Shown: positions 8,005 through 16,032, counted from the stretch's first letter. The stretch: DNA of 64,000 bases from Marinobacter sp. LQ44 (GCF_001447155.2 NZ_CP014754.1:3534001-3598000), one strand, 5' to 3'. A program made the numbers and translations. Notes: generated from the letters alone by a model not told the origin.

Positions 8005-9564
8005 CCCGGATTTCTCATAGGTCCCCGGCAAGTCTCGCAGACTGTGCAGGTTACCGCCATTACCGCTCATTTGCGGCCGAGATTGACTAATAACCGATCA
8101 ATTTCTGTTGTCCGGACACACGACCCCCTTTCCCCCATTGCATCGGGCCGGGGGAGCCCGGGCTTCTATCCCGGAACCAGTTGACGTACCAGGTCAGAGA
8201 GTTCGTCTTTGTAAGGATAGGCATCGCTCATCAACACCCGTATGCGCCGAGTGTTGCGAATGATGACCGCGCCCACCTTGATCAGTTTCAGCCGCAGGTT
8301 ACTGGCGCTCATTCTCTCGAAGGGCGTCTTCTTCAAGTGGGCCCGTAATCGCTCGAACAACGTGTAGGCAAAGCCCGATAGGAGCAACCGCCACTGATTG
8401 GTCCACCACCGCGTGCTGGAGGTGCGATCTGCGAACAGACACAACTGCTGATCCTTGATCCGGTTTTCCATATCGCCACGGGCGCAGTACTGCTCGTAGT
8501 AGAGCTTGAGGCCGTCGTCATAGCGGGAACTGATCACGAAGCGAGGGTTCGAGCCAAACTCACCTTCTTCCAGGCGAGCCACCACCCAGCGAGGGTATTT
8601 CCAGGTGTGGGCCTGGTACTGGAACCGGTAGGTGGCAGAGACTTTTTCTCCCAACTCCCCGTGAGCCCTGCGAACCAGCATCGAGGGCACGTCCACCTCC
8701 TTGAGCAGCCGGCTGTTTTTGCTGATGCCCACAAGGTAATCCACGTTATTCCGGTCGCACCAGCTCAGCAATCGGGGGCGATAGAAGCCGCTGTCACCCC
8801 GGAACACGATGCGGGTATCCGGCCAGTACTGCCGGATGAACTTCACCAGCAGGGCCAGAATGGCCCAGCTGTGGCGGCTGTCGCTTCGATTGCTGGTGCG
8901 CAGGTAGCTCACCAACAGGTGACGGCCGCAGAACACGTACAGCGGGAAGTAACAATGGTGATCGTAGTAGGCGTTAAAGAACTTGCCGGGCTGGTCGCCA
9001 TGCACTGGAATGTCAGTGCCATCAAAATCCAGCACAATTTCCTTGGGTGGAGTCTCGTGCTGTTCAATGAAGTGATGCCACAGCAGTTCGTGGGCGTTGA
9101 TCACCGCCTGCCGGTCCACGCGCTGTTCCATCCGGCACAAGGTCGATTTGCCCGCCAGAATGGCATCTTCACCGGTTGCGGTCTGAAGTGCCTGATCAGC
9201 GCGTAGCGCCTCGTGATCGTTGAGGTCTTCGTACCCGGCAGCCACGCCAAAGACCCGCTGCCGGACCATGGTTTGAAGCTTGTGGCGAACCAGCACGGGA
9301 TTACGGGCATCGTCCAGCACCGTAGCCAGGCGCTGAGTGAGCTGGTGTTGTTTGTCGACTTCGCGAAGCAGGAGCAATCCGGCATCGGAGGTGATGTGGC
9401 CACCGGAGAAATCGGCTTCAATTTGGCGGCGAGAGAGTGGCGAGAAGGTCAGTTTTTCAGGTACCATTTCGGATAGCGGCTGTTGGTGCTTAGTGAACGG
9501 TGTAAGGTCCTGAAATTATACCGCTTTCAGCCGCTTTCTTTTATCCCCTCGTGAGAAATCCGGG
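8005..9564 (-). mobile_element. IS1380-family insertion sequence
   Basis: The ends are CCCGGATTTCTCA at 8005 and its inverse ending at 9564, flanked by TTAG on each side (8001-8004 and 9565-9568). A 4-bp duplication and a CC-starting terminal repeat fit IS1380. The 1560-bp element carries one transposase gene reading leftward. It interrupts the C-terminal part of the effector gene: removing it rejoins ...YKFGL to DPESSGKRSV... and the native stop at 9658-9660. Confidence 0.9.
8166..9467 (-). CDS. IS1380-family DDE transposase
   Basis: This encodes 433 residues, close to the usual IS1380 length of about 430-440. Candidate catalytic acids are Asp in VLDFDGTDIP (about 145), Asp in FRGDSGFY (about 225) and Glu in YCARGDMENRIKDQQ (about 330), the last being the strongest family signature. 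The gene is uninterrupted and looks functional. The start (MVPEKLTFSP) follows a weak ribosome site, common for transposases. Confidence 0.93.
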   Translation of the reverse strand: MVPEKLTFSPLSRRQIEADFSGGHITSDAGLLLLREVDKQHQLTQRLATVLDDARNPVLVRHKLQTMVRQRVFGVAAGYEDLNDHEALRADQALQTATGEDAILAGKSTLCRMEQRVDRQAVINAHELLWHHFIEQHETPPKEIVLDFDGTDIPVHGDQPGKFFNAYYDHHCYFPLYVFCGRHLLVSYLRTSNRSDSRHSWAILALLVKFIRQYWPDTRIVFRGDSGFYRPRLLSWCDRNNVDYLVGISKNSRLLKEVDVPSMLVRRAHGELGEKVSATYRFQYQAHTWKYPRWVVARLEEGEFGSNPRFVISSRYDDGLKLYYEQYCARGDMENRIKDQQLCLFADRTSSTRWWTNQWRLLLSGFAYTLFERLRAHLKKTPFERMSASNLRLKLIKVGAVIIRNTRRIRVLMSDAYPYKDELSDLVRQLVPG

Positions 9565-9568
9565 TTAG

Positions 9569-9660
9569 ACCCAGAGTCCTCGGGCAAACGCTCGGTTTTC
9601 TTTAACAAGCCGAGCAAAGCCATAGAACCATCTTCGGTAGGAGTTGCAAGTGCACAGTGA
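9569..9660 (+). pseudogene. C-terminal remnant of the split effector
   Basis: After one TTAG copy, the frame reads DPESSGKRSVFFNKPSKA... and stops at TGA 9658-9660. It joins in frame to 6848-8004. The stop lies inside the start of the downstream lipoprotein gene (GTG 9650), so effector and immunity were translationally coupled. This overlap is independent support that 9660 is the true ancestral end. Confidence 0.8.
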
Positions 9661-10279
9661 AAGCGTCCTCAGGGCAACCTTTACCATCCTGTTTTCGTTC
9701 CTCGCTGTAGCTTGTTCCTCGGAGCCCCGCGAGTACGACTTTGCCGTTTCTGTTGCGGGTGGGCCGCAGGGATGGCCAGTTTGGGTAGAAGATATTTCCT
9801 TCGATGAAACGTGGAGTGCCCGTGGCGGGGCACTCCGTGGCGGTTATGATCGCGTGCCCCCCGGGGGAGCTATTGTGGGTATAAGCCCTAAACCTGCCCC
9901 CAGCACCGTGCACGCCCGCTGGTTTTCTTTCCGAACCCAAACGTTCTATGAGGTCACCTTCTCGCTACCCGAGGATCTTGATGGCAAGCTGCGCAAATGG
10001 TACCGAGACTATCCGCTTGATGACTACAACCATACTCTGATCGTTGGGTTTTCGGGTAAAGGCGAAGCACTTGCCTGGTGGGAGGCGTTCTGTAACACCT
10101 GCAATTATGATCGCAGCCACGATTTCCACACGCCACTGGCTGAAGACGTTGTCGCTGAAATTGTCGAAGGTGATCCTGGCCGCTACAACGTCAGAACTCG
10201 CGATTATGTAGAGGAAGGAATTATTCCGCCACCACCAGCCTGGCTCAGCCGTCGGGCTGATGGTGATGCAGTAAATTGA
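9650..10279 (+). CDS. DUF2931-like lipoprotein, candidate effector immunity protein 1
   Basis: This encodes 209 residues. Start GTG 9650 has TAGGAG six bases upstream; a TTG two codons earlier would sit on that site. A signal peptide ends in the lipobox LAVAC, so the mature protein is a lipoprotein starting at Cys near residue 22. The body has PREYDFAVSVAGGPQGWPVWV, KLRKWYRDYPL and a CNTCNYDRS segment, resembling DUF2931 lipoproteins, which occur beside DUF2235 effectors. A periplasm-facing lipoprotein is the expected form of an immunity protein against a phospholipase delivered to the periplasm. The function comes from context and is unproven. Confidence 0.75.
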   Translation: MHSESVLRATFTILFSFLAVACSSEPREYDFAVSVAGGPQGWPVWVEDISFDETWSARGGALRGGYDRVPPGGAIVGISPKPAPSTVHARWFSFRTQTFYEVTFSLPEDLDGKLRKWYRDYPLDDYNHTLIVGFSGKGEALAWWEAFCNTCNYDRSHDFHTPLAEDVVAEIVEGDPGRYNVRTRDYVEEGIIPPPPAWLSRRADGDAVN

Positions 10280-10324
10280 GAAGTAACTACTCAGGTTAAC
10301 GGAATTGTGATTCGGGGAGGGTGA

Positions 10325-10954
10325 GTGCGCAATAACACGGTTCTCAGAATCGGGGTGATTATCCTGCTGTCGCTTTTAGTCACAGCCTGCTCATCGGAAC
10401 CCCGAAAGTACGACTTCGCCGTGTCCGTGGCGGGAGGGCCTGAAGGGTGGCCCGTGTGGGTTGAAGAAGTAATCGTTGATCAATCCTGGAGAGTGCCGGC
10501 TGGTGGAATTGAGCACGGCTTTGATCAACATCCTCCAATGGGCGGTGTGGCCGTATTGGGTCCCAAACCGGCGCCCAGCAAAATCTATGCCCGTTGGTTT
10601 TCCCACCGGACCGAAAAGTTTTACGAGGTTACCCTATCGTTGCCGGAGGACCTAGATGACAAGTTGCGTAAGTGGTATCGGGACTACCCGCGTAATGATT
10701 ATATCCATACCTTGATTGTCGGATTTTCCGGTAAGGGAGAGGCACTGGGTTGGTGGGAGGCTTTCTGTAATACCTGCAACTACGATCGCAGCAACGATTT
10801 CAGCACGCCATTGGTCGAGAATGTTAAGGGAGAAGTCGTTGACGGAGACCCTGGCCGCTACAACGTAAGAACTGGAGAGCACGTGGAGAGGGGAACCATT
10901 CCGCCGCCACCGATGTGGTTGATTCGTCAGTCAGATGGCGACGCAGGAAATTGA
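10325..10954 (+). CDS. DUF2931-like lipoprotein, candidate immunity protein 2
   Basis: A close tandem paralogue of the previous gene, also 209 residues. It starts at GTG 10325 behind a GGGGAGG box and has a signal peptide ending in the lipobox LVTAC. The two proteins differ mostly in about residues 45-75, between the conserved WPVWVE and PKPAPS segments, which may be the surface that fits a particular effector. It lies 45 bp downstream in the same direction, so the two are likely cotranscribed. Duplicated immunity genes are common beside T6SS lipases. Confidence 0.75.
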   Translation: MRNNTVLRIGVIILLSLLVTACSSEPRKYDFAVSVAGGPEGWPVWVEEVIVDQSWRVPAGGIEHGFDQHPPMGGVAVLGPKPAPSKIYARWFSHRTEKFYEVTLSLPEDLDDKLRKWYRDYPRNDYIHTLIVGFSGKGEALGWWEAFCNTCNYDRSNDFSTPLVENVKGEVVDGDPGRYNVRTGEHVERGTIPPPPMWLIRQSDGDAGN

Positions 10955-11261
10955 GAAGCAACCTCTCTATGAAGTTACCCTCTCGCTGCCCGAGGATCTT
11001 GATGACAAGTTGCGTAAGTGGTATCGAGACTACCCGCTTGAAGACAGCAACCATACTCTGATTGTTGGGTTTTCGGGTAAGGGGGAAGCTCTTGCTTGGT
11101 GGAAAGCGTTCTGCTCTACCTGCAACTATGATCGCAGCCACGATTTCCACACGCCGCTGATCGAGAACGTCCAAGCCGAAGTGGTTGAAGGGGATCCGAG
11201 CGGCTACCGATTGCAAACTCAGGAGTTGATTGATGAGGGAAGTATGCCGTCGCCGTGGTAG
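10935..11261 (+). pseudogene. Truncated third copy of the DUF2931-like immunity gene
   Basis: From about 10967 the sequence matches the last half of the two upstream genes (YEVTLSLPEDLDDKLRKWYRDYPL to the C-terminus). The signal peptide, lipobox and first half are missing. The open frame starts inside the end of gene 2 in another frame, at ATG 10935. The likely cause is a deletion by recombination between tandem copies. The last 12 residues also differ from copies 1 and 2. A cytoplasmic 108-residue product is possible but should not reach the periplasm. Confidence 0.75.
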
Positions 11262-11403
11262 CCACCCATTGGCAGCACCATAGGGTTAGCTAGTGCGCGA
11301 CAAAACCAATGCAGGGGCCACCCATCGGTCCCAATGAGTAAGTTTGGATGGAGAACAGGCTGCCCTTTGCCAAACAATCCACGTAGCATGCGATTTGTCG
11401 CTT

Positions 11404-12445
11404 CTACCCAGATACCCCCGCAAACTCCCGAACATCCTGCAAAAAACCGATCTACCTGCTCCTCCGAGGTCGACCAGGAGCACATCAGCCGGGAACAGCC
11501 GCCAATAAAGTTGTAGAGCTTCCACCCTTTCGCTCTCAGCGCAGCCTGGGTCGTTTCCGGTAAATCCACAAACACACCATTGGCTTGCCTGGGGTAACGC
11601 AGGGATACGCCGTCAATACCGCGCAATCCGTGCTCCAGCCGTTCGGCACAGGCATTGGCGTGCCTGGCATTTTTTAGCCAGGTATCGTCCGTGAGCAGTC
11701 CGCACCAGGGGGCTGAGATATAGCGCATCTTTGAGGCGAGTTGTCCCGCCTGTTTACAGCGCCATTCAAAGTCTTCGGCCAGTTTACGGTTGAAGAAAAT
11801 GACCGTTTCACCCAGGGCCAGGCCATTCTTGGTGCCGGAGAAACAGAGCACGTCGACACCCGCTTTCCAGGTGATTTCAGAAGGGTGCACGTCCAGCGCC
11901 GCTACCGCGTTGGCAAAGCGCGCGCCATCCATATGAATGTTCAGGCTATGGCGGTCGGCCACTGCGCGCAGCGCACGGAGTTCTTTTGGGGAATAAAGGG
12001 TACCCACTTCCGTTGCCTGGGTGATGCTCAGGGCCTTGGGTTTGGGATAGTGAATATCGCTGCGTTTGGTGACAAGGTGTTCCACGCTTTCCGGGGTCAG
12101 CTTGCCGTTGGCACCGGTACCCAGCAACAGTTTTGCCCCGTTGGAGGCGTATTCCGGGCCGCCGCATTCATCGGTCTCGATGTGGGCCAGTTCGTGGCAG
12201 ATGACACTGTGGAAGGACCGTCCGATGGACGCCAGAGCGAGCGAGTTTGCGGCTGTGCCATTGAACACGAAGTAAACGTCGCAGTCGGTATCAAATACTT
12301 CGCGTAGTTGGTCTGCCGCTTTAGCTGTCCAGCTGTCTTCGCCGTAGGCAGGTTCGTCCTTCTGATTGGCCTGCTCCATGGCGTTCCAGGCCTGGGGGCA
12401 GATACCGCTGTAATTATCGCTGGCGAATTGCTCCGAGTCTGACAT
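11404..12445 (-). CDS. ltaE: Low-specificity L-threonine aldolase, frameshifted at the 3' end
   Basis: This PLP enzyme splits L-threonine or L-allo-threonine to glycine and acetaldehyde. Start ATG 12445 (MSDSEQFASDNYSG) has GGGAG five bases upstream; 13 further upstream codons have no site. The PLP lysine is Lys206 in CFSGTKNGLALGE, and HMDGARFANA gives the PLP-ring aspartate. Six A's at 11441-11446 (T's in the coding strand) shift the frame about 12 codons before the end. With five, the protein would end ...DRFLQDVREFAGVSG at 11404, 346 residues, the normal length. As written, the frame runs on to 11219 with a foreign tail of about 65 residues. The catalytic core is untouched, so activity may survive. 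A sequencing error in the homopolymer is possible. Confidence 0.85.
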
Positions 12446-12465
12446 TGGTTCTCCCGAAAATATTT

Positions 12466-12483
12466 TGGGTGAATATTCACCCA
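12466..12483. promoter_or_regulatory. Candidate activator site 1 (18-bp perfect palindrome)
   Basis: TGGGTGAATATTCACCCA is a perfect 18-bp palindrome. It shares the form TGGGTG-N6-CACCCA with the site at 12499-12516; their centres are 33 bp apart, three helical turns. It lies about 130 bp upstream of the predicted sigma-54 start and 21 bp upstream of the divergent ltaE start codon. Such pairs are typical enhancer sites for NtrC/DctD-type activators, and one is encoded three genes downstream. Confidence 0.6.
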
Positions 12484-12498
12484 TTATTGGTTTTATTG

Positions 12499-12516
12499 TG
12501 GGTGGTTAGCCACCCA
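12499..12516. promoter_or_regulatory. Candidate activator site 2 (18-bp palindrome)
   Basis: The arms TGGGTGG and CCACCCA around TTAG match the form of the site at 12466-12483. It lies about 100 bp upstream of the predicted sigma-54 transcription start, a normal enhancer distance. It is not followed by a T-run, so it is unlikely to be a terminator. Confidence 0.6.
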
Positions 12517-12579
12517 ATGTTCTTCGTCTATTTGTCTAATAAGAAACCAATCTATTGTTTTGTAAGTATTTTTACTAAC

Positions 12580-12595
12580 TGGCCTGGCCCTTGCT
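12580..12595 (+). promoter_or_regulatory. Sigma-54 (-24/-12) promoter of the TAXI-TRAP operon
   Basis: TGGCCTGGCCCTTGCT fits the TGGCACG-N4-TTGCW pattern, with the invariant GG and GC elements 10 bp apart. Transcription would start near 12607, leaving a leader of about 60 nt before the binding-protein ATG at 12668. The sigma-54 activator encoded at 17844-19196 is the natural partner. Confidence 0.7.
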
Positions 12596-12667
12596 GATAG
12601 CGCCCCCAGCGAGGCCGGGCAGGTCTCATCAGCACCCAACCAAGAAGATAAATCGGGAGCATTTCTT

Positions 12668-13645
12668 ATGAAACTTCAAACCATTCTGGCGGCTGCGATC
12701 GCCTCCTCCGTTGTTGCTGGCCCTGTGATTGCCCAGGATCGTGCCGGCTGGCCTGAGAGCTTTACCGTTGGCACGGCAAGCCAGGGCGGCACCTACTTTG
12801 CCTATGGCTCCGGCTGGGCAAATTTCGTGGCGGAGAATCTGGGGGTGTCTGGTGGTGCTGAAATCACCGGTGGCCCGGTTCAGAACATGGCGCTGGTTCA
12901 CACCGGAGATCTGAAGTTTGGCCTGACCACCATGGGCCCGGCCCGTGAGTCCATGGAAGGCGAGAGCCCGCTGGCCCCGGGCATGAAGATGGACAACGTG
13001 TGTGCCATGTTCCCGATGTATGAAACCCCGTTCTCCATTGCCACGCTGTCCAGCTCCGGTATCACCAGCGTCTCCGAGATTCCGGACGGCGCCACCATTG
13101 GTTTCGGGCCGGCCGGTTCCACCTCAGATACCTACTTCCCGCGCATGATGGAAACGCTGGGCGTCAAGTTCGAGCGCCGTAACGGCAGCTGGTCAGACCT
13201 CGGTGGCCAGCTTCAGGACGGTCTGATTGATGTGGTGGCCTTCGCTGCCGGTATTCCCATTCCGGCGGTCAGCCAGCTGGAAGTGCAGACCGACGTTAAC
13301 GTGATTGGCATGAACGATGACGAAGCCAAGAAGATCGTCGATAACTTCCCGGTGTCTGAATTCGTGATTCCGGCCAGCACCTACCAGTCCCTGGATGCTC
13401 CGTCCCGTGTGGTCTCCATGTGGAACTTCGCCATGGTGAACTGCGATATGCCGGAAAGCTTTGTGTATGAAATCACCAAGCTGACCATGGAGAACAACGA
13501 CAAGATGGTGTCGATCCATAAGGCAGCGCGCAACTCCGTCCCCGAGAACTACACCAAGAACAAGGTACTGCCCTGGCATCCGGGTGCAGCACGCTGGTTC
13601 AACGAGAACGGCTATCCCATCGAAGACGCAGCCATCAAGCAGTAA
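12668..13645 (+). CDS. TAXI-family TRAP transporter solute-binding protein
   Basis: This encodes 325 residues with a Sec signal peptide cut after about residue 22 (VIAQ). The mature start, WPESFTVGTASQGGTYFAYGSGWANFV, is the hallmark of TAXI proteins, which bind substrates such as 2-oxoglutarate, glutamate or other carboxylates in the periplasm. GPARESM and GSTSDTYFPRMMETLGV are further family segments. It is followed after 84 bp by the fused TRAP membrane protein. The ligand cannot be read from sequence, but the adjoining dctBD-like genes suggest a carboxylate. Expression is probably sigma-54 dependent. Confidence 0.92.
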   Translation: MKLQTILAAAIASSVVAGPVIAQDRAGWPESFTVGTASQGGTYFAYGSGWANFVAENLGVSGGAEITGGPVQNMALVHTGDLKFGLTTMGPARESMEGESPLAPGMKMDNVCAMFPMYETPFSIATLSSSGITSVSEIPDGATIGFGPAGSTSDTYFPRMMETLGVKFERRNGSWSDLGGQLQDGLIDVVAFAAGIPIPAVSQLEVQTDVNVIGMNDDEAKKIVDNFPVSEFVIPASTYQSLDAPSRVVSMWNFAMVNCDMPESFVYEITKLTMENNDKMVSIHKAARNSVPENYTKNKVLPWHPGAARWFNENGYPIEDAAIKQ

Positions 13646-13653
13646 TGAACCTG

Positions 13654-13682
13654 GCCGAAGGGTCGCCTGATGACCCTTCGGC
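13654..13682 (+). other. Intercistronic hairpin between binding protein and permease genes
   Basis: Eleven perfectly paired bases (GCCGAAGGGTC with GACCCTTCGGC) enclose a 7-nt loop between the stop of the binding-protein gene and the permease start. No T-run follows, so it is not a standard intrinsic terminator. Such hairpins often protect the upstream mRNA from 3' decay and raise binding-protein yield over the membrane subunit. Confidence 0.6.
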
Positions 13683-13729
13683 ATCCGGTCGATACCGATT
13701 CACCGCCTCTCAGACAGGCAGGACTTATC

Positions 13730-15925
13730 ATGACCAAAGAACAATCCCATGCCGGCGGCGAAACGCAGTTGGCAGAAAACCTGACGGTCAATGAAGACCA
13801 TGTATTGGCCCACAATGTGGATGAAGAACCGGTAGAGGCGAACCGTCGCCTGTACACCGGTATTTTGCTGAAGTTCGTGGTGTTGCTGGCGATTGCCTAT
13901 TCGGCGTTTCACCTCTACACCCTGAACGTGTCGCCCATGGAAACCTGGTCCTTTCGTATTGTGCACGTGGCCGGTGCCCTGGTGTTGGGCTTTATCCTGT
14001 TTGCCGGTGCCCGCTTCGTTTCCGGTGAAGAAGGTGCCGCACGGCATCGCTGGACCACCTGGTTTGCGGCGGTGGCACTGATTCCAGCGCTCTATGCGCT
14101 GTACCAGACTTACGCGTTTCACCAGATGATTCTGGGTGGCACCCTGCGTATTCCCGCGGAACTGGAAACCTGGCATTTTGGCTGGCCGCTGCTGGCGGCT
14201 TCCGGTGTGGGTATTGTCATGAGCTGGTTCCACCAGCGCGACCGTGCCCGGTTCAGCGTGCCGGATCTGGTTCTCATTATCTGCTCCGTTGCGGTTGCTG
14301 CCTACCTGCTGGTGGTGTTCAACACCTCCATGCGGATGACCACCGGCACAGCGTTCGCCCCCGTGGGTATCTCTTTCGCCGCCGTGGCCGGTACCGCGCT
14401 GATTATGGAGCTTACCCGCCGGGTAGCCGGTATGGCTCTGGTGGTGATTGCGCTGGTGTTTCTGGCCTACGTCTTCGCCGGCCCCTACCTTCCGGGCTTT
14501 CTGGGGTATCCCGGGTTGTCGGTTCAGCGCTTCTTCAGCCAGGTGTATACCGATGCCGGTATTCTCGGGCCGACCACGGCAGTGTCTTCCACCTACATTA
14601 TTTTGTTCATTATCTTTGCCGCGTTTCTGCAGGCGTCGAAGGTAGGTGACTACTTTGTGAATTTCGCCTTTGCAGCGGCTGGCCGGTCCCGGGGTGGTCC
14701 CGCCAAAGTCTCCATTTTCGCCTCTGGCCTGATGGGTATGATCAACGGCACCAGTGCCGGGAACGTGGTATCCACTGGTTCCCTGACCATCCCCTTGATG
14801 AAGCGGGTTGGCTACAGCAAGGAATCCGCCGGCGCGGTTGAAGCAGCAGCGTCTACGGGCGGGCAGATCATGCCGCCGATCATGGGTGCGGGTGCCTTCA
14901 TCATGGCGGAGATTACCGGTATTCCCTATACCGAAATTGCCATTGCGGCGATCATTCCGGCGATTCTGTACTTCGCCTCGGTCTACTTCATGGTCGATTT
15001 CGAGGCCAAGAAGCTGGGAATGCGCGGCATGCGAGAAGACGAGCTGCCCAATTTGCGCCTGATGCTGCGCCAGGTATACCTGTTTGTGCCCATCATTATT
15101 CTCATCGTGGCGTTGTTCCAGGGCTACTCGGTGATCCGTGCCGGTACTCTGGCCACGATTTCTGCGGCGGTGGTCAGCTGGATTTCCCCCAACAAGATGG
15201 GCCTGCGGCAGATTCTGCATGCATTTGAGATAGCGGCCTATATGTCGATTCAGATCATCGTGGTCTGTGCGGCCGCCGGTGTCATTGTGGGTGTGATCTC
15301 ACTCACCGGCGTTGGCGCCCGGTTCTCGGTGCTGTTGCTGGATGTGGCGGCCCACAGCCATCTGCTGGCCCTGGTGTTTGCCATGTTTATTTCCATTCTG
15401 CTGGGCATGGGCATGCCGACCACTGCAGCTTATGCCGTTGCAGCTTCGGTCGTGGCCCCGGGTCTGGTGCAGTTGGGGATTGAACCGCTGACGGCGCACT
15501 TCTTTGTATTCTACTTTGCCGTGGTCTCGGCCATCACGCCGCCTGTGGCACTGGCGTCTTATGCGGCGGCGGGTATTTCCGGTGCCAACGCCATGTCCAC
15601 ATCGGTCGCGTCATTCCGGATCGGCATTGCGGCGTTCATCGTGCCCTTCATGTTCTTCTACAACAGTGCGTTGTTGATGGAAGGAGGGTGGTTCGAAATC
15701 GGACGCGCGCTGATTACCGCTACCTTTGGCGTGTACCTGCTGTCTGCCGGTGTGCTGGGTTGGTTCGCACGGTCGTCCGCCCCGGTTCTGGTACGGCTGT
15801 TACTGGTGGCCGCGGCCCTGCTGACCATCGAGGGTGGTTTGTGGACGGATCTGGCGGGTATCGCGCTGGCGGTAATCGCCATGCTCATCCAGCGCAAGCG
15901 TGCGCCGGCTCTGGCCGCAGCCTGA
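13730..15925 (+). CDS. TRAP transporter fused permease (4TM/12TM)
   Basis: This encodes 731 residues. ATG 13730 was chosen because GGCAGGA lies six bases upstream; the frame is open 20 codons further back, through the hairpin. A hydrophilic N-terminus is followed by about 16-18 predicted membrane segments. The N-terminal third corresponds to the small DctQ-like unit and the rest to the DctM-like unit, with the conserved GLMGMINGTSAGNVVSTGS and ASTGGQIMPPIMGAGAF stretches. This fusion is standard for TAXI systems. It should act as a sodium-coupled secondary transporter with the upstream binding protein. Confidence 0.92.
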   Translation: MTKEQSHAGGETQLAENLTVNEDHVLAHNVDEEPVEANRRLYTGILLKFVVLLAIAYSAFHLYTLNVSPMETWSFRIVHVAGALVLGFILFAGARFVSGEEGAARHRWTTWFAAVALIPALYALYQTYAFHQMILGGTLRIPAELETWHFGWPLLAASGVGIVMSWFHQRDRARFSVPDLVLIICSVAVAAYLLVVFNTSMRMTTGTAFAPVGISFAAVAGTALIMELTRRVAGMALVVIALVFLAYVFAGPYLPGFLGYPGLSVQRFFSQVYTDAGILGPTTAVSSTYIILFIIFAAFLQASKVGDYFVNFAFAAAGRSRGGPAKVSIFASGLMGMINGTSAGNVVSTGSLTIPLMKRVGYSKESAGAVEAAASTGGQIMPPIMGAGAFIMAEITGIPYTEIAIAAIIPAILYFASVYFMVDFEAKKLGMRGMREDELPNLRLMLRQVYLFVPIIILIVALFQGYSVIRAGTLATISAAVVSWISPNKMGLRQILHAFEIAAYMSIQIIVVCAAAGVIVGVISLTGVGARFSVLLLDVAAHSHLLALVFAMFISILLGMGMPTTAAYAVAASVVAPGLVQLGIEPLTAHFFVFYFAVVSAITPPVALASYAAAGISGANAMSTSVASFRIGIAAFIVPFMFFYNSALLMEGGWFEIGRALITATFGVYLLSAGVLGWFARSSAPVLVRLLLVAAALLTIEGGLWTDLAGIALAVIAMLIQRKRAPALAAA

Positions 15926-15941
15926 TATGGCCAGTACCCGG

Positions 15942-15971
15942 AGGACAACCTGCCGCTGAGCAGGTTGTCCT
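15942..15971 (+). terminator. Strong hairpin after the permease gene
   Basis: A perfect 12-bp stem (AGGACAACCTGC with GCAGGTTGTCCT) and a 6-nt loop lie 17 bp after the permease stop. It lacks a following T-run, so it may act as a partial terminator or mRNA 3' end stabiliser that lowers read-through into the sensor kinase gene. Confidence 0.5.
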
Positions 15972-16032
15972 GCCGGTCCGGGGGCGCTAGGCTTGGCCGA
16001 AGCCCCTCTTTGATGTTTCGGAACTGAATTCC

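Larger units (their letters stand above)
224..9660 (+). pseudogene. Split PAAR-phospholipase (Tle1-type) T6SS effector gene
   Basis: One ancestral reading frame now lies in three pieces: 224-726, 6848-8004 and 9569-9660. Taking out the IS21 element with one GTCTGG duplication, and the IS1380 element with one TTAG duplication, leaves 1752 nt, exactly 584 codons with no internal stop. The restored protein of 583 residues has an N-terminal PAAR-like domain (about 1-105), a Ser/Ala/Gly-rich linker (about 110-165), and a DUF2235 alpha/beta-hydrolase domain from about 170. That domain carries VFFDGTGN, a GFSRG nucleophile elbow with Ser near residue 283, and a later HSDVGGGY motif. PAAR proteins cap the type VI secretion spike, and DUF2235 proteins include Tle1 phospholipases, so the ancestor was probably a secreted antibacterial lipase. 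In its present state it cannot make the full protein. Confidence 0.88.

Noticed and set aside
224..11261. A complete type VI secretion system or a new defence island
   Set aside because: Only cargo and immunity-like genes are present; no tss sheath, baseplate, ClpV, VgrG or Hcp gene was recognised, and no cas or other defence effector genes lie inside the window.
11262..11330. GCCACCCAT-type motifs after the truncated immunity copy, similar to IS21 end repeats
   Set aside because: Only two short matches without spacing, inverted partner or transposase remnant; could hint at an old IS end but is too weak to annotate.
13700..15220. Long open frame (506 codons) on the minus strand of the TRAP permease gene
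   Set aside because: It is antisense to a well-recognised gene, rich in His/Gln/Asn/Gly repeats typical of reverse-frame translation of GC-rich DNA, and has no family likeness or ribosome site.
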